From: Planococcus citreus
GTDB taxonomy: Bacteria > Bacillota > Bacilli > Bacillales_A > Planococcaceae
Length of the DNA stretch: 51,679 nt
Assembly (NCBI RefSeq): GCF_003664125.1
Contig: NZ_RCCP01000010.1
Coordinates: forward strand, 1-51,679
Reading direction: 5' to 3'
Shown: piece after piece, positions 39,273 through 49,113 of the stretch
Layout of the letters: every line of letters starts with the position of its first letter
Numbering within the stretch: position 1 is the stretch's first letter
Notes under the pieces: generated by a model
The model's database searches: none
What the model was told of the DNA's origin: nothing
What the model saw: only the letters and a program-made list of their open reading frames with translations
Program-made: the position numbers and the translations under genes

Positions 39273-39734
39273 ATGGAACAACAGCAAGTCCTTCAGGCAT
39301 TTGACGACTACGAAGTCTACATGGAATCGCTCCAAAAGACCTTATCCGAATCCGATGACGCACATAAGCCGATCGCAGACGGCAAATGGTCAATCGCGCA
39401 GATGGTCATGCATCTCGCAGAATGGGACCGTTTTATCCGCAGCGAGCGGCTGCCGCACATGGAAGAAGGGGTGCATCTGGATCCTTTGCCAGAAGTTGAT
39501 GAATTCAACCGCCGTGCCATCGATAAAGCCGACACGATGGATTTTTCGTCAATTGTCACACAAGCCATTGAAGAACGCCGTTTGTTGAGAGAGCGGCTGG
39601 CATCTGCCACTCCCAGTCAATGGAATGCCGTGTTCTACGTTGATGATAAGAACATGACGATGGGTCGCTATTTCGGGGGTCTCGCCGAACACGATGCCCA
39701 CCATTTCAAGCAGATCGATACTTTTTTAACATAA
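39273..39734 (+). CDS. DinB/YfiT-family putative metalloenzyme
   Basis: A 153-residue four-helix-bundle protein of the DinB superfamily. Three histidines that form the metal site in this family are visible: His47 (MVMHLAEWDRF), His140 and His144 (AEHDAHHFKQID). Members include thiol-dependent S-transferases (bacillithiol users in Firmicutes) and DNA-damage-induced proteins of unknown role; the substrate is unknown. The frame begins at a GTG (39264) directly adjoining GGAAAGG, while AAAGGTG fits the ATG at 39273. This gene has no counterpart here in B. subtilis, where spoIIE follows yabR and the tRNA genes. Confidence 0.85.
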   Translation: MEQQQVLQAFDDYEVYMESLQKTLSESDDAHKPIADGKWSIAQMVMHLAEWDRFIRSERLPHMEEGVHLDPLPEVDEFNRRAIDKADTMDFSSIVTQAIEERRLLRERLASATPSQWNAVFYVDDKNMTMGRYFGGLAEHDAHHFKQIDTFLT

Positions 39735-39765
39735 AAAAAAAGCGCCCTCCATGATGGAGGGCGCT
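39733..39765 (-). terminator. Terminator of the tRNA-Met gene
   Basis: AGCGCCCTCC pairs with GGAGGGCGCT. On the minus strand it is followed by eight T or more, so it serves the tRNA. On the plus strand the hairpin lacks a T-run but lies just behind the DinB gene's stop codon. Confidence 0.88.
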
Positions 39766-39778
39766 GCTTATGATAGGA

Positions 39779-39852
39779 TGGCGGCAGAGGGGATCGAACC
39801 CCCGACCTCACGGGTATGAACCGTACGCTCTAGCCAGCTGAGCTACGCCGCC
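39779..39852 (-). tRNA. tRNA-Met (CAT), elongator type
   Basis: A 74-base minus-strand tRNA with a 7-bp acceptor stem (GGCGGCG/TGCCGCC-like), D arm AGCTCAGCTGGCTAGAGC, anticodon stem TACGG/CCGTG with loop TTCATAC (anticodon CAT), and T arm with GGTTCGATCC. It lacks the three G-C pairs in the anticodon stem that mark initiator tRNA, and it closely resembles the B. subtilis elongator tRNA-Met found in the same neighbourhood, so tRNA-Ile2 is unlikely. CCA is not encoded: the discriminator A is followed by TCC. In B. subtilis a tRNA-Glu accompanies it; none is seen here. Confidence 0.95.
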
Positions 39853-39873
39853 TTGTTCAAACGAACAGTTTAT

Positions 39874-39903
39874 ATCATACTATCCTTAATACATATATGT
39901 CAA
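39874..39903 (-). promoter_or_regulatory. Promoter of the tRNA-Met gene
   Basis: On the minus strand, TTGACA (39903-39898) and TATGAT (39879-39874) are 18 bases apart, 22 bases before the tRNA 5' end. Confidence 0.8.
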
Positions 39904-39973
39904 TTAGCATTTTATGTTTTTGCGATATTTATTTTATTCAGGCTGGAAAATAAACAGAACAGGAGGGCATGCC

Positions 39974-41365
39974 GTGAATCATTATGAACAAACGATGCTT
40001 GCATACCATACAAAACACGGGTTATTCGAAACTGGCGAGCGGCTTGTCATCGGCGTTTCGGGCGGCATCGATTCGATGGTTCTTTTGCATTTTCTCTCGA
40101 AAAAGCGGCATCAATTGGGCGTACACCTCACAGCAGTGCATATCGATCACATGTTGAGGGGGGAACAATCTGCGCAAGACCGCCGCTTCGTCGAGCAGCA
40201 TTGCCAGCTGTGGGAGGTGCCGTGTGAAAGTTTTGCAGTCCCTATCCCTGCGATTTTAGCTGAAAATGGTGGAAACACGCAAAGTGTCTGCCGGGAAGAA
40301 CGCTACCGGATATTCGAGCAAGTGATGGAAAAAACGGAATCCACCGTCCTCATCACGGCCCATCATGCAGACGACCAATTGGAGACGATTTTGATGGAAG
40401 GCATGCGCGGCAGCCTGCGAAACGGGGCTTTTGGCATGCGCATCAAGCGGCCATTTGGCGGCGGCATGCTCGTCCGGCCGCAGCTTGCTGTCACCAAACG
40501 GGAAATTGCCCAGTATGCGGAACTGGATAAAGTGCCATACCGCGAAGACCCGAGCAATGCCAGTGACGCTTACACGCGCAACCGTATCCGCAAGACCATC
40601 GTGCCGGCGATGGCACAGGAAAACCCTCGCGCTTCGTTACACTTTTCCGAGCTTGCCGAACAGATCAATGAAGATGCAGCGTTCCTCCAGCAGCTCGCCG
40701 TACAAACGCTAAAGGAATTGCTGCTATCAGGTCAGGAATTGCTTATTTCTGCCGAAAGTTTCAGAAGCCATCCCTCTGCTTTACAAAAAAGGATGGTTCT
40801 ACTACTATTAAACTATCTATATGATGACAAGCGAGTGTTAATAACGAGCCATTTGGCGGAACAAGTGCGCGAGCTGCTGCAAAGTTCCTCGGGCACTGTT
40901 TTTTTACATTTGCCGCAAAATTATATGATGATACGCCAATACGACCAGGTATTCTTTGAAAAATCAAAAGAATTCCTCCAGCGCCAGCAGGTAGATATCG
41001 GTTATGTTTGGTCGCCGCCTGTCCTGGGCTCCCGTTACCGGGTTGTGCCAGTGGGCGAAGAGCCGGAAGCAGAGAATGCCGTTTTTTGGTATTTCCACTC
41101 CGAAGAGACGGATTTTACGCTCCGCGGAAGGGAGCCTGGCGACCGCATCTTGCTTGCGGGCATGAACCAGGCGAAAAAACTGGCGCGGCTGATGATTGAT
41201 GAGAAGATCCCATCGCAACAGCGGGACAACTGGCCAATCATCGTAGCCGGAACAAATCGAGTATTACTGGTGCCCGGTTTGCGCACCGCCGCTTGCCTGA
41301 GCCGGACCAAGCGTTCGGAAGACAACCGAGTATTAGTTGAACAATGCATAGACTATGCAAAATGA
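39974..41365 (+). CDS. tilS: tRNA(Ile2) lysidine synthetase
   Basis: A 463-residue TilS that converts cytidine 34 of tRNA-Ile2 to lysidine, switching both codon reading and charging from Met to Ile. The N-type ATP-pyrophosphatase P-loop SGGIDS is at residues 29-34, followed by HIDHMLRG and the [12 protein letters not shown] block. The middle domain and the C-terminal TilS_C domain complete the family length (B. subtilis 472). The frame is open upstream to 39914, but AGGAGGGC fits the GTG at 39974. It is followed by hprT as in B. subtilis. Confidence 0.94.
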   Translation: MNHYEQTMLAYHTKHGLFETGERLVIGVSGGIDSMVLLHFLSKKRHQLGVHLTAVHIDHMLRGEQSAQDRRFVEQHCQLWEVPCESFAVPIPAILAENGGNTQSVCREERYRIFEQVMEKTESTVLITAHHADDQLETILMEGMRGSLRNGAFGMRIKRPFGGGMLVRPQLAVTKREIAQYAELDKVPYREDPSNASDAYTRNRIRKTIVPAMAQENPRASLHFSELAEQINEDAAFLQQLAVQTLKELLLSGQELLISAESFRSHPSALQKRMVLLLLNYLYDDKRVLITSHLAEQVRELLQSSSGTVFLHLPQNYMMIRQYDQVFFEKSKEFLQRQQVDIGYVWSPPVLGSRYRVVPVGEEPEAENAVFWYFHSEETDFTLRGREPGDRILLAGMNQAKKLARLMIDEKIPSQQRDNWPIIVAGTNRVLLVPGLRTAACLSRTKRSEDNRVLVEQCIDYAK

Positions 41366-41387
41366 GGAAGAAACTAGGAGGCCCACC

Positions 41388-41939
41388 ATGCTACAAAAGG
41401 ACATTAAAGAAGTATTGATCAGCGAACAACAGCTTCAGGAAAAAGCACGCGAACTCGGCGACACATTGACGCGTGATTATGAAGGGAAATACCCGCTTGC
41501 CATCGGCGTATTAAAAGGCGCTATGCCATTCATGGGCGACCTCATGAAACGTTTTGACGGTTATGTGGAAATGGATTTCATGGATGTTTCAAGCTACGGA
41601 AACGCAACGGTTTCTTCAGGCGAAGTCAAAATCGTCAAGGATTTGAACGCAAGCGTCGAAGGCCGTGACTTGCTGATCATCGAAGACATTATCGACAGTG
41701 GGCTGACACTGAGCTATTTGGTGGACTTGTTCAAATACCGCAAAGCGAATTCCATTAAAATCGTCACGCTTCTCGACAAGCCAACTGGCCGCAAAGTGGA
41801 CTTAAAAGCGGATTATATCGGCTTTGAAGTGCCGGATGCGTTCGTTGTCGGCTACGGCTTGGACTACGCAGAAAAGTACCGCAACCTTCCATATATTGGA
41901 ATTCTTAAGCCAGCTGTCTATAGCGGCGAAGAGGAATAG
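41388..41939 (+). CDS. hprT: Hypoxanthine phosphoribosyltransferase
   Basis: A 183-residue purine-salvage enzyme that converts hypoxanthine or guanine plus PRPP to IMP or GMP. The PRPP loop [15 protein letters not shown] (about 103-117), the flexible-loop [13 protein letters not shown] and the C-terminal [19 protein letters not shown] are intact. The open frame starts earlier, inside tilS, but AGGAGGCCCACC precedes the ATG at 41388, giving exactly the B. subtilis length. In B. subtilis HprT also associates with FtsH and TilS regulation; the tilS-hprT-ftsH order is kept. Confidence 0.96.
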   Translation: MLQKDIKEVLISEQQLQEKARELGDTLTRDYEGKYPLAIGVLKGAMPFMGDLMKRFDGYVEMDFMDVSSYGNATVSSGEVKIVKDLNASVEGRDLLIIEDIIDSGLTLSYLVDLFKYRKANSIKIVTLLDKPTGRKVDLKADYIGFEVPDAFVVGYGLDYAEKYRNLPYIGILKPAVYSGEEE

Positions 41940-42004
41940 TCAAAGAACGTTCAAAGAGCCGATGATTTCAAGCATGCCGTAAAGGCTTTTCATTGTATGC
42001 ATTT

Positions 42005-42032
42005 TTGTCCCTGTGTTAGTATTTAGTATAGT
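42005..42032 (+). promoter_or_regulatory. Candidate sigma-A promoter of ftsH
   Basis: TTGTCC (42005-42010) and TATAGT (42027-42032) are 16 bases apart and lie 29 bases before ftsH. FtsH also has its own promoter in B. subtilis. Confidence 0.6.
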
Positions 42033-42060
42033 TTTGGGAAACTTTGTGAGGAGGCGCGGG

Positions 42061-44076
42061 ATGAATCGAATATTCCGATACACCATATTTTATCTACTGA
42101 TATTCCTAGTCATCATCGGTATTCTAGGAACTTTCAATAATAGCAACCAACCGACGCAAAATATTGGCTATGGCGACTTTCTGGATGCGCTGAACGCTGG
42201 CGAAATTACAGAAGTGACCATCCAGCCGGACGCACAAGTGTACGAAGTGACCGGCCGCATGACAGATTATGATGAAGGCGAATCGTTTGTGACCAATGTA
42301 CCAATCGAGAACGAAGCTTTGGTAGCGCAAATCGATGAGCTCGCGACAGCCCAAGAAGATGTGGAAGTCGAGTTTTTGAAAGCGCCGCAAACTAGCGGAT
42401 GGGTTTCATTCTTTACCGGCATCATTCCATTCATCATCATCTTCATCCTGTTCTTCTTCTTGCTCAACCAATCACAAGGCGGCGGTGGCGGCCGAGTGAT
42501 GAACTTCGGGAAAAGCAAGGCGAAATTATACGATGATCAGAAACAAAAAGTTCGCTTCGACGATGTAGCCGGAGCGGATGAAGAGAAGCAAGAGCTTGTC
42601 GAAGTAGTGGACTTCCTGAAAGATCCGAAACGCTTCGGTGAAATCGGTGCCCGCATTCCGAAGGGGATCTTGCTTGTCGGGCCTCCGGGTACCGGTAAAA
42701 CTTTGCTTGCCCGCGCAGTAGCTGGCGAAGCAGGCGTGCCGTTCTTCTCCATCAGTGGTTCGGACTTCGTCGAAATGTTCGTCGGTGTCGGGGCTTCGCG
42801 TGTTCGTGATTTGTTCGAGAACGCGAAGAAAAACGCACCATGTATCATCTTCATCGATGAAATCGATGCAGTCGGACGCCAGCGCGGCGCCGGCCTTGGC
42901 GGCGGGCATGATGAGCGTGAACAAACGCTTAACCAATTGCTCGTCGAAATGGATGGCTTCGGCGCGAACGAAGGCATCATCATCATCGCTGCAACCAACC
43001 GTCCGGATATCCTGGATCCGGCACTTCTGCGTCCTGGCCGTTTTGACCGCCAGATCACAGTCGGCCGCCCGGATGTTAAAGGACGCGAAGAAGTGTTGAA
43101 AGTCCATGCGCGCAACAAGCCGCTTGACGACACTGTCGACATGAAGGCGATCGCCCAGCGGACGCCTGGCTTCTCCGGTGCAGATCTTGAGAACTTATTG
43201 AACGAAGCAGCTCTTGTAGCCGCTCGCCGCAATAAAAAGAAAATCGACATGTCCGATATCGACGAAGCGACAGACCGCGTTATTGCCGGTCCGGCTAAGA
43301 AGAATCGTGTCATTTCGAAGAAAGAACGCAATATCGTCGCTTACCACGAATCAGGGCATACCGTAATCGGCCTGATTCTGGATGATGCGGATATCGTCCA
43401 TAAAGTAACGATTGTCCCGCGCGGCCAGGCTGGCGGATATGCCGTCATGCTGCCACGTGAAGACCGTTACTTCATGACCAAACCAGAACTTCTCGATAAG
43501 ATTGCCGGCTTGCTAGGCGGTCGTGTTGCAGAGGATATCGTCTTCGGTGAAGTATCCACTGGCGCGCACAATGACTTCCAGCGCGCAACAGCGATTGCCC
43601 GCAGCATGGTTACTGAATACGGGATGAGCGATAAGATCGGCCCGATTCAATTCGGCCAATCCCAAGGCGGAAACGTCTTCCTTGGACGCGATTTCAATTC
43701 GGATCAAAACTATTCCGATGCCATCGCATTCGAGATCGACCAAGAAATCCAGCGCATCATTAAAGAGCAATATGTCCGGACGAAAGAGATCCTCACGGAA
43801 AAACGCGAGCTTCTCGAACTTCTCGCCAACACATTGCTCGAAGTGGAAACACTTGATGCTGCACAAATCATGCATTTGAAAGAACACGGAACCTTACCGG
43901 AACGTTCGTATGAAGCCTTGAATGGCCGATACGAAAAAGATGAAGAAGGCGAAACGGATTCAGACGAGGTAAACCCGGATGTGACGGGCGCACCGAATGA
44001 TCCATCATCAGGAGATTTGCCGGAAGAAGGCTCATCCACTGATTCGCAAGGACCGATCCGAGAAGACCGTAAATAA
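42061..44076 (+). CDS. ftsH: ATP-dependent zinc metalloprotease FtsH
   Basis: A 671-residue membrane-anchored AAA+ protease that degrades misfolded membrane proteins and selected regulators as a hexamer. It has two membrane segments (about 5-24 and 117-137) around a periplasmic-side domain. Walker A GPPGTGKT lies at 207-214, Walker [12 protein letters not shown] near 261-271 and the second region of homology near 310-325. The zinc motif HESGH is at 429-433, and an acidic low-complexity C terminus rich in Ser, Asp and Glu follows. The frame extends upstream to 42013, but GAGGAGG fits the ATG at 42061. Confidence 0.97.
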   Translation: MNRIFRYTIFYLLIFLVIIGILGTFNNSNQPTQNIGYGDFLDALNAGEITEVTIQPDAQVYEVTGRMTDYDEGESFVTNVPIENEALVAQIDELATAQEDVEVEFLKAPQTSGWVSFFTGIIPFIIIFILFFFLLNQSQGGGGGRVMNFGKSKAKLYDDQKQKVRFDDVAGADEEKQELVEVVDFLKDPKRFGEIGARIPKGILLVGPPGTGKTLLARAVAGEAGVPFFSISGSDFVEMFVGVGASRVRDLFENAKKNAPCIIFIDEIDAVGRQRGAGLGGGHDEREQTLNQLLVEMDGFGANEGIIIIAATNRPDILDPALLRPGRFDRQITVGRPDVKGREEVLKVHARNKPLDDTVDMKAIAQRTPGFSGADLENLLNEAALVAARRNKKKIDMSDIDEATDRVIAGPAKKNRVISKKERNIVAYHESGHTVIGLILDDADIVHKVTIVPRGQAGGYAVMLPREDRYFMTKPELLDKIAGLLGGRVAEDIVFGEVSTGAHNDFQRATAIARSMVTEYGMSDKIGPIQFGQSQGGNVFLGRDFNSDQNYSDAIAFEIDQEIQRIIKEQYVRTKEILTEKRELLELLANTLLEVETLDAAQIMHLKEHGTLPERSYEALNGRYEKDEEGETDSDEVNPDVTGAPNDPSSGDLPEEGSSTDSQGPIREDRK

Positions 44077-44079
44077 CCG

Positions 44080-44123
44080 AAAGCCGGTGCCATGCCTGAA
44101 AAGGGCTTGGCGCCGGCTTTTTG
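44080..44123 (+). terminator. Terminator after ftsH
   Basis: AAAGCCGGTGCC pairs with GGCGCCGGCTTT around a 17-base loop and is followed by five T. Confidence 0.88.
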
Positions 44124-44181
44124 CTTTTGTAGAATTATGGTATGATGTGTTGGAAATTCAGCAGATAAATGGGGAGAATTT

Positions 44182-44949
44182 ATGATCTTAGTGATGGATA
44201 CAGGCAATACCAATATCGTCCTTGGCGTATACGATGATGAAACACTGCTTCACCATTGGCGGATGGAAACCGACCGCCATAAAACCGAAGATGAATACGC
44301 CATGCAGATCAAAGCATTTTTGAATCATGTCGGACTGGGCTTTGAAGCGATTGACGGCGTCATCATGTCATCTGTCGTCCCGCCGATCATGTTTGCGCTA
44401 GAGCGCATGGCGCAAAAATATTTCCACACCAAAGCACTGGTCGTCGGGCCTGGCGTCAAGACCGGCCTCAACATTAAATACGAAAACCCGCGTGAAGTCG
44501 GTGCAGACCGCATCGTCAATGCCGTCGCAGCGATACAGGAATACGGCGGCCCCTTGATCATCGTCGACTTTGGCACTGCCAATACTTTCTGTTACATCGA
44601 CGAAAAAAATCAATACCAAGGCGGCGCCATCGCCCCGGGGATCCAAAGCTCGACCGAAGCGCTGTACACGCGCGCCTCGAAATTGCCGCGCATTGAAATC
44701 GCGCGTCCCGATTCGGTTGTCGGGAAAAATACCATTTCGGCCATGCAGGCGGGCATCGTCTATGGCTACGTCGGCCAGGCAGAAGGAATCATCACTCGCA
44801 TGAAAAAACAAAGCAAGCAGCATCCGACCGTCATCGCGACAGGCGGACTTGCGCCGTTAATTGCCGCAGAGTCGGATATGATCGACCATGTCGACCCGTT
44901 TTTAACATTGAAAGGCCTGCATTTCATTTATAAACGCAATCAAGCGTAA
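44182..44949 (+). CDS. coaX: Type III pantothenate kinase
   Basis: A 255-residue ASKHA-fold kinase that phosphorylates pantothenate in CoA synthesis; type III enzymes need a monovalent cation and resist feedback by CoA. The phosphate loop [13 protein letters not shown] (about 5-17), the [10 protein letters not shown] block (about 109-118), the DFGTANTF motif (about 131-138) and GGAIAPGI are intact. TGGGGAG precedes the ATG. It heads the conserved coaX-hslO-yacD-cysK group. Confidence 0.96.
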   Translation: MILVMDTGNTNIVLGVYDDETLLHHWRMETDRHKTEDEYAMQIKAFLNHVGLGFEAIDGVIMSSVVPPIMFALERMAQKYFHTKALVVGPGVKTGLNIKYENPREVGADRIVNAVAAIQEYGGPLIIVDFGTANTFCYIDEKNQYQGGAIAPGIQSSTEALYTRASKLPRIEIARPDSVVGKNTISAMQAGIVYGYVGQAEGIITRMKKQSKQHPTVIATGGLAPLIAAESDMIDHVDPFLTLKGLHFIYKRNQA

Positions 44950-44966
44950 GGAAAGGAATGATCATT

Positions 44967-45848
44967 ATGCCAGATTATTTAGTTCGCGGACTTGGTTTTA
45001 ATGGCAACGTTCGTGCATTTGCAGTCAATACGACAGAAACAGTAGGGGAGGCGCAGCGCCGCCACCAAACGTGGCCTGCTGCAACCGCAGCTCTTGGGCG
45101 TTTAATGACAGGCGGCGTGATGTTTGGCGCGATGCTTAAAGGAGAAGACCGCGTCACCTTGAAAATCGAAGCAGGCGGGCCGATTGGATATCTATTGGTC
45201 GATAGCGACGCCAAAGGCAATGTGCGCGGCTATGTCGCCAACCCGCAAACCCATGTCGACAGCAAAAGCGGAAAGTTGGACGTCAAAGGTGTCGTCGGCA
45301 CGGATGGCATGCTGTCGGTCGTCAAAGACCAAGGCATGCGCGATTATTTCACAGGACAGACGCCGATTGTCTCCGGAGAAATCGCGGAAGATTTGACCTA
45401 TTATTTCGTCGTCTCCGAACAAGTGCCTTCTTCTGTTGGCCTGGGTGTTCTCGTTGATACCGATAATTCGGTACTCGCAGCAGGCGGCTTCATCATTCAG
45501 TTGATGCCCGATACCGATGACGAGACCATTACATTGATCGAAAAACGCTTGGCGAATATCGAACCGGTCTCGTCCATGATCAAGCGAGGGCTCACCCCTG
45601 AAGGCATTCTGGAAGAAGTGCTGGGTGCTGATAACGTCCAGATTCTCGAGAAAATGCCTGTCCAGTTCAAGTGCACTTGCTCAAAAGAAAAATTTGCCGA
45701 AGGCCTCATAGGGCTCGGGAAAGAAGAAATTCGCCAAATGATCGACACAGACGGGCAAGCAGAAGCTGAATGCCATTTCTGCCACGAGAGATATCATTAC
45801 AACAAAGAAGAATTGGAAGCGCTGCTCAATGAACTCGAATCGAAATAA
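44967..45848 (+). CDS. hslO: Redox-regulated chaperone Hsp33
   Basis: A 293-residue Hsp33, a holdase switched on by oxidation. The four zinc-ligand cysteines of the redox switch are present: Cys236 and Cys238 in CTC, and Cys269 and Cys272 in CHFC. The N-terminal core ([31 protein letters not shown]) is typical. An ATG at 44958 directly abuts the AAGGAAAGGA site, while the ATG at 44967 is nine bases away and aligns with the B. subtilis start, so it was chosen. The end overlaps the next gene by 20 bases. Confidence 0.95.
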   Translation: MPDYLVRGLGFNGNVRAFAVNTTETVGEAQRRHQTWPAATAALGRLMTGGVMFGAMLKGEDRVTLKIEAGGPIGYLLVDSDAKGNVRGYVANPQTHVDSKSGKLDVKGVVGTDGMLSVVKDQGMRDYFTGQTPIVSGEIAEDLTYYFVVSEQVPSSVGLGVLVDTDNSVLAAGGFIIQLMPDTDDETITLIEKRLANIEPVSSMIKRGLTPEGILEEVLGADNVQILEKMPVQFKCTCSKEKFAEGLIGLGKEEIRQMIDTDGQAEAECHFCHERYHYNKEELEALLNELESK

Positions 45849-46761
45849 CACAACACCACCGAAACAGAAACGCCACTTGAAAACGAAACCCGTATTAATG
45901 GTCATCGGCATTTTATTGCTGGCCAATTTGCTATGGTTCATCGCTTGGCTCATTCCAAATGGCAGCAGTGCCGCAAACGAGGAAGTCGCAGCAGTCGATG
46001 GCGAGGAAATTACCCGTGCCGAATGGATGGCATCGATGGAACAGCAGCACGGCCGAAGTGCCCTTCTCGAATTGGTCAATGAAAAAGTTATGGCCGCTGC
46101 AGCAGATGATTACGGCATCGAAGTATCCGATAAGGAAATCGATCTTGAATTGGCCATGATGCGTACCGCGCAGGACGGCACCGAAGAACTGTTGTATGCC
46201 AATGACACCGAACGCCAGCGCGAAAAAGTGAAAGCGCAATTGATCTTGGAGAAAGTCTTGACAAAAGATGTCCTCGTCGATGACCAGGCCATCAAAGATT
46301 TCTATGAAGACAATCGGGCGATCTATGACGTCAAAGATTCATACCGCACAAGCATGATCGTCTTGAATTCCAAAGCGGAAGCAGAAGAGGCGATCAAAGA
46401 ACTCGAGAGCGGCTCAAGCTTTGAAGCACTTGCCCGCGAGCGTTCCATCGATAACGCCACCGGTAACCTCGGAGGAGATATCGGTTTCGTCTCTCCCGGC
46501 CAAGCGTCGATCGATCCACAAATCGCAAAAACGGTCGAAACCATCGAACCCGGCTCGTGGTCGGCTCCACTGGCGCTTGAAGATGGCCGGACCGCCGTCA
46601 TTATGGTGAAAGAAAAAATCGAAGGCCGTACGTTCAGCTATGATGAAGTGAAAGAACACATCAGCCGGGAGTTGGCACTTGAACAATTGCCTCAATCGGT
46701 TTCTCCCGAAGCCTTCTGGCAAGAATTCAATGCTGAATGGTTTTACGGTGAAGGGGAATAA
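45829..46761 (+). CDS. yacD: Membrane-anchored parvulin-type peptidyl-prolyl isomerase (YacD/PrsA-like)
   Basis: A 310-residue extracellular foldase. A basic N terminus (KQKRHLKTK) is followed by one hydrophobic segment (about 22-44). A SurA-N-like helical region comes next (about 55-150), then a parvulin domain (about 168-260; [29 protein letters not shown]). There is no lipobox cysteine, so unlike PrsA it is not a lipoprotein but is held by the uncleaved helix or released after cleavage. It probably helps secreted proteins fold at the membrane. It overlaps hslO by 20 bases, so it is translationally coupled. In B. subtilis yacD holds this position. Confidence 0.9.
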   Translation: MNSNRNNTTPPKQKRHLKTKPVLMVIGILLLANLLWFIAWLIPNGSSAANEEVAAVDGEEITRAEWMASMEQQHGRSALLELVNEKVMAAAADDYGIEVSDKEIDLELAMMRTAQDGTEELLYANDTERQREKVKAQLILEKVLTKDVLVDDQAIKDFYEDNRAIYDVKDSYRTSMIVLNSKAEAEEAIKELESGSSFEALARERSIDNATGNLGGDIGFVSPGQASIDPQIAKTVETIEPGSWSAPLALEDGRTAVIMVKEKIEGRTFSYDEVKEHISRELALEQLPQSVSPEAFWQEFNAEWFYGEGE

Positions 46762-46782
46762 TCTGCCGACGCTCTCCAAAGA

Positions 46783-46811
46783 TTGACAGTTCGCGCCGCA
46801 ATTGATAGGAT
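46783..46811 (+). promoter_or_regulatory. Sigma-A promoter of cysK
   Basis: TTGACA (46783-46788) and TAGGAT (46806-46811) are 17 bases apart, 47 bases before the cysK start. No S-box or T-box structure is seen in the short leader. Confidence 0.75.
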
Positions 46812-46858
46812 GAAATAAATAATGTCGACAAAAATAGTAGGGATTAGGAGTGGTAAAC

Positions 46859-47800
46859 ATGGCACGAGTAGGAAATTCAATTACCGAATTGATTGGGCAA
46901 ACACCGATTGTTAAATTAAACCGGCTGACAGGACCTGAAGATGCGGAAGTTTACGTTAAATTGGAATACTTCAACCCGGGCTCCAGCGTGAAAGACCGGA
47001 TTGCGCTTGCGATGATCGAAGCAGCTGAAAAATCCGGCGACTTAAAAGAAGGCGATACCTTAATCGAACCGACAAGCGGCAATACAGGAATCGGCCTCGC
47101 CATGATCGCTGCAGCAAAAGGCTACCGCAGCGTACTCGTCATGCCTGAAACCATGAGCATGGAACGCCGCAACTTGTTGCGCGCATATGGCGCGGAACTC
47201 GTCTTGACACCAGGACCCGATGGCATGAACGGCCCGAACGGCGCCATCAAGACGGCCGAAAAACTGGCGGCTGAAAACTCCTGGTTCATGCCCCAACAAT
47301 TCAATAACGAGGCAAACCCTGAAGTGCACCGTCTGACCACAGGGCCTGAAATCGTCGAAGCGATGGATCAACTGGACGGTTTCATTTCCGGCATTGGGAC
47401 AGGCGGCACGATTACTGGTGCTGGGCAAGTATTGAAAGAACACTATCCGAATATCCACATCGTAGCTGTCGAACCGACGGATTCCCCGGTCTTGTCCGGC
47501 GGAAAACCAGGCCCTCACAAAATCCAAGGCATCGGTGCTGGCTTTGTGCCAGCCGTGTTGAACACAGAAATCTATGATGAAATCATGCAAGTAAGCAATG
47601 AGCAATCGTATGAATTTGCCCGCAGAACGGCACGCGAAGAAGGCATTCTTGGTGGTGTATCATCAGGAGCCGCGATCTACGCAGCGCTTGAACTGGCGAA
47701 AAGACTCGGCAAAGGCAAAAAAGTATTGGCGATCTTGCCATCAAACGGTGAACGTTATTTGAGCACTCCGCTTTACCAATTTGACGAAAATAACGGATGA
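46859..47800 (+). CDS. cysK: O-acetylserine sulfhydrylase (cysteine synthase A)
   Basis: A 313-residue PLP enzyme that makes cysteine from O-acetylserine and sulfide. The Schiff-base lysine lies in [13 protein letters not shown] (about 36-48), the cofactor phosphate loop in [12 protein letters not shown] and the second glycine loop in [12 protein letters not shown]. Compared with recalled B. subtilis CysK, a few extra residues (MNGPNGAIK) sit at the 120-130 loop. The frame begins at a GTG (46850), but AGGAG fits the ATG at 46859. In Bacillus CysK also acts with the repressor CymR. It has its own promoter and terminator. Confidence 0.95.
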   Translation: MARVGNSITELIGQTPIVKLNRLTGPEDAEVYVKLEYFNPGSSVKDRIALAMIEAAEKSGDLKEGDTLIEPTSGNTGIGLAMIAAAKGYRSVLVMPETMSMERRNLLRAYGAELVLTPGPDGMNGPNGAIKTAEKLAAENSWFMPQQFNNEANPEVHRLTTGPEIVEAMDQLDGFISGIGTGGTITGAGQVLKEHYPNIHIVAVEPTDSPVLSGGKPGPHKIQGIGAGFVPAVLNTEIYDEIMQVSNEQSYEFARRTAREEGILGGVSSGAAIYAALELAKRLGKGKKVLAILPSNGERYLSTPLYQFDENNG

Positions 47801-47805
47801 TCCGC

Positions 47806-47833
47806 AGAGCCTTCTGAAAAGAGGGCTCTTTTG
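47806..47833 (+). terminator. Terminator after cysK
   Basis: AGAGCCTTCT pairs fully (one G-T) with AGAGGGCTCT around a GAAA tetraloop, followed by a T-rich tail. Confidence 0.88.
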
Positions 47834-47938
47834 TTTGTGCAGAAACCGCAGATTCACGATAAGATAAGAGCAGTTTGAATAATAGTATTTCCCAGGAAAT
47901 GATCGATTCCTTCAATTCATATATGGACGGTGGAAAAA

Positions 47939-48745
47939 ATGGACTTAAATGTATTCGCAAAAACGCAAGTGATGGGCATATTGAATGTGACACCGGATTC
48001 GTTTTCCGATGGCGGGCAATTCGATGATATCGAAAAAGCGTTGGGCCGCGCCAAGCAAATGTTAAAGGATGGAGCTTCCATTATCGATGTGGGCGGCGAA
48101 TCGACACGCCCTGGCCATACACAAATTTCTGACGAAGAAGAAATCGCTCGGGTAGTGCCGGTCATCCAGGCGCTCAGAGAACAGACAGAGGCAATTATTT
48201 CCATCGATACATACAAATCTGCCGTTGCCCAAGCAGCTGTCGAGGCTGGTGCACAGATCATCAATGATATTTGGGGCGCTAAATACGATCCCGAGATCGC
48301 CCGGGTGGCTGCAGACAAACAAGTGCCGATCATTCTAATGCACAACCGTGCCGAAGCGGTTTACGATGATTTTTGGCAAGACGCAAAAAAAGACCTCGAA
48401 GAAAGCATCCGCATCGCCCGAAATGCAGGCGTTTCGGACAAACACATCTGGCTCGATCCCGGCATCGGGTTCGCCAAGACGCTCGCCCAAAACGTCGAGA
48501 TGATGCAGCGGCTAGATCAGCTCGTAGCAATGGGCTACCCCGTACTCCTCGGCACTTCCCGTAAATCATTCATCGGTAAATTACTCGATGCAAAAGTCGA
48601 TGAGCGCTTGGAAGGTTCTCTCGCAACAGCAGCTTTCGGTGTCACGAAAGGCTGCCAAGTCGTGCGTGTCCACGATGTCAAAGAAACGGTGCAGACAGTG
48701 AAGATGATGGATTTTTTAACAGGCAAGATAAAAGTGGAGGGATAG
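47939..48745 (+). CDS. folP: Dihydropteroate synthase
   Basis: A 268-residue TIM-barrel enzyme joining 6-hydroxymethyl-dihydropterin diphosphate to p-aminobenzoate; it is the sulfonamide target. Signatures are MGILNVTPDSFSDGG (residues 12-26), the GGESTRPG loop (about 54-61) and the C-terminal GTSRKSF and RVHDV. A GTG at 47930 is in frame, but GGTGG is spaced for the ATG at 47939. It is shorter at the N terminus than B. subtilis Sul (285). It is the first of folP-folB-folK; the pabB, pabA and pabC genes that precede it in B. subtilis are absent. Confidence 0.94.
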   Translation: MDLNVFAKTQVMGILNVTPDSFSDGGQFDDIEKALGRAKQMLKDGASIIDVGGESTRPGHTQISDEEEIARVVPVIQALREQTEAIISIDTYKSAVAQAAVEAGAQIINDIWGAKYDPEIARVAADKQVPIILMHNRAEAVYDDFWQDAKKDLEESIRIARNAGVSDKHIWLDPGIGFAKTLAQNVEMMQRLDQLVAMGYPVLLGTSRKSFIGKLLDAKVDERLEGSLATAAFGVTKGCQVVRVHDVKETVQTVKMMDFLTGKIKVEG

Positions 48746-48747
48746 AC

Positions 48748-49113
48748 ATGGATTATATTCATTTAAACGAAATGGAATTTTACGGTTATCACGGTGTATT
48801 TTCGGAAGAACAAAAACTCGGACAGCGTTTCCGGGCGACAGTGACGCTTGCCGTCGATTTAAAACATGCTGGGGAAACTGACGAACTGGAACATACGGTT
48901 CATTACGGTGAAGCGTACGAAACATGTCGCGAAGTTATCGAAGGAGAACCCAAAAAGCTGGTCGAGGCCGTGGCCGAAACAATAGCTGCTGAATTATTGA
49001 ACCAATTTCCGCTAGTCCAGGGAGTCCGCGTTCAATTGATTAAACCTGACCCGCCAATCCCAGGCCATTACAAATCAGTAGCAATCGACATCACCCGAGG
49101 CAGCTTCCGATGA
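48748..49113 (+). CDS. folB: Dihydroneopterin aldolase
   Basis: A 121-residue aldolase that converts dihydroneopterin to hydroxymethyl-dihydropterin in folate synthesis. The substrate motif YGYHGVF (about 12-18), the glutamate in VHYGEAYE and the lysine near the C terminus in LIKPDPPIPGHY are intact. GGAGGG precedes the ATG. It begins three bases after folP and overlaps folK by four bases. Confidence 0.96.
   Translation: MDYIHLNEMEFYGYHGVFSEEQKLGQRFRATVTLAVDLKHAGETDELEHTVHYGEAYETCREVIEGEPKKLVEAVAETIAAELLNQFPLVQGVRVQLIKPDPPIPGHYKSVAIDITRGSFR

Noticed and set aside
42537..43331. A 264-codon minus-strand frame within ftsH
   Set aside because: It overlaps the AAA+ domain of FtsH antisense and has a Ser/Arg-rich composition typical of shadow frames.
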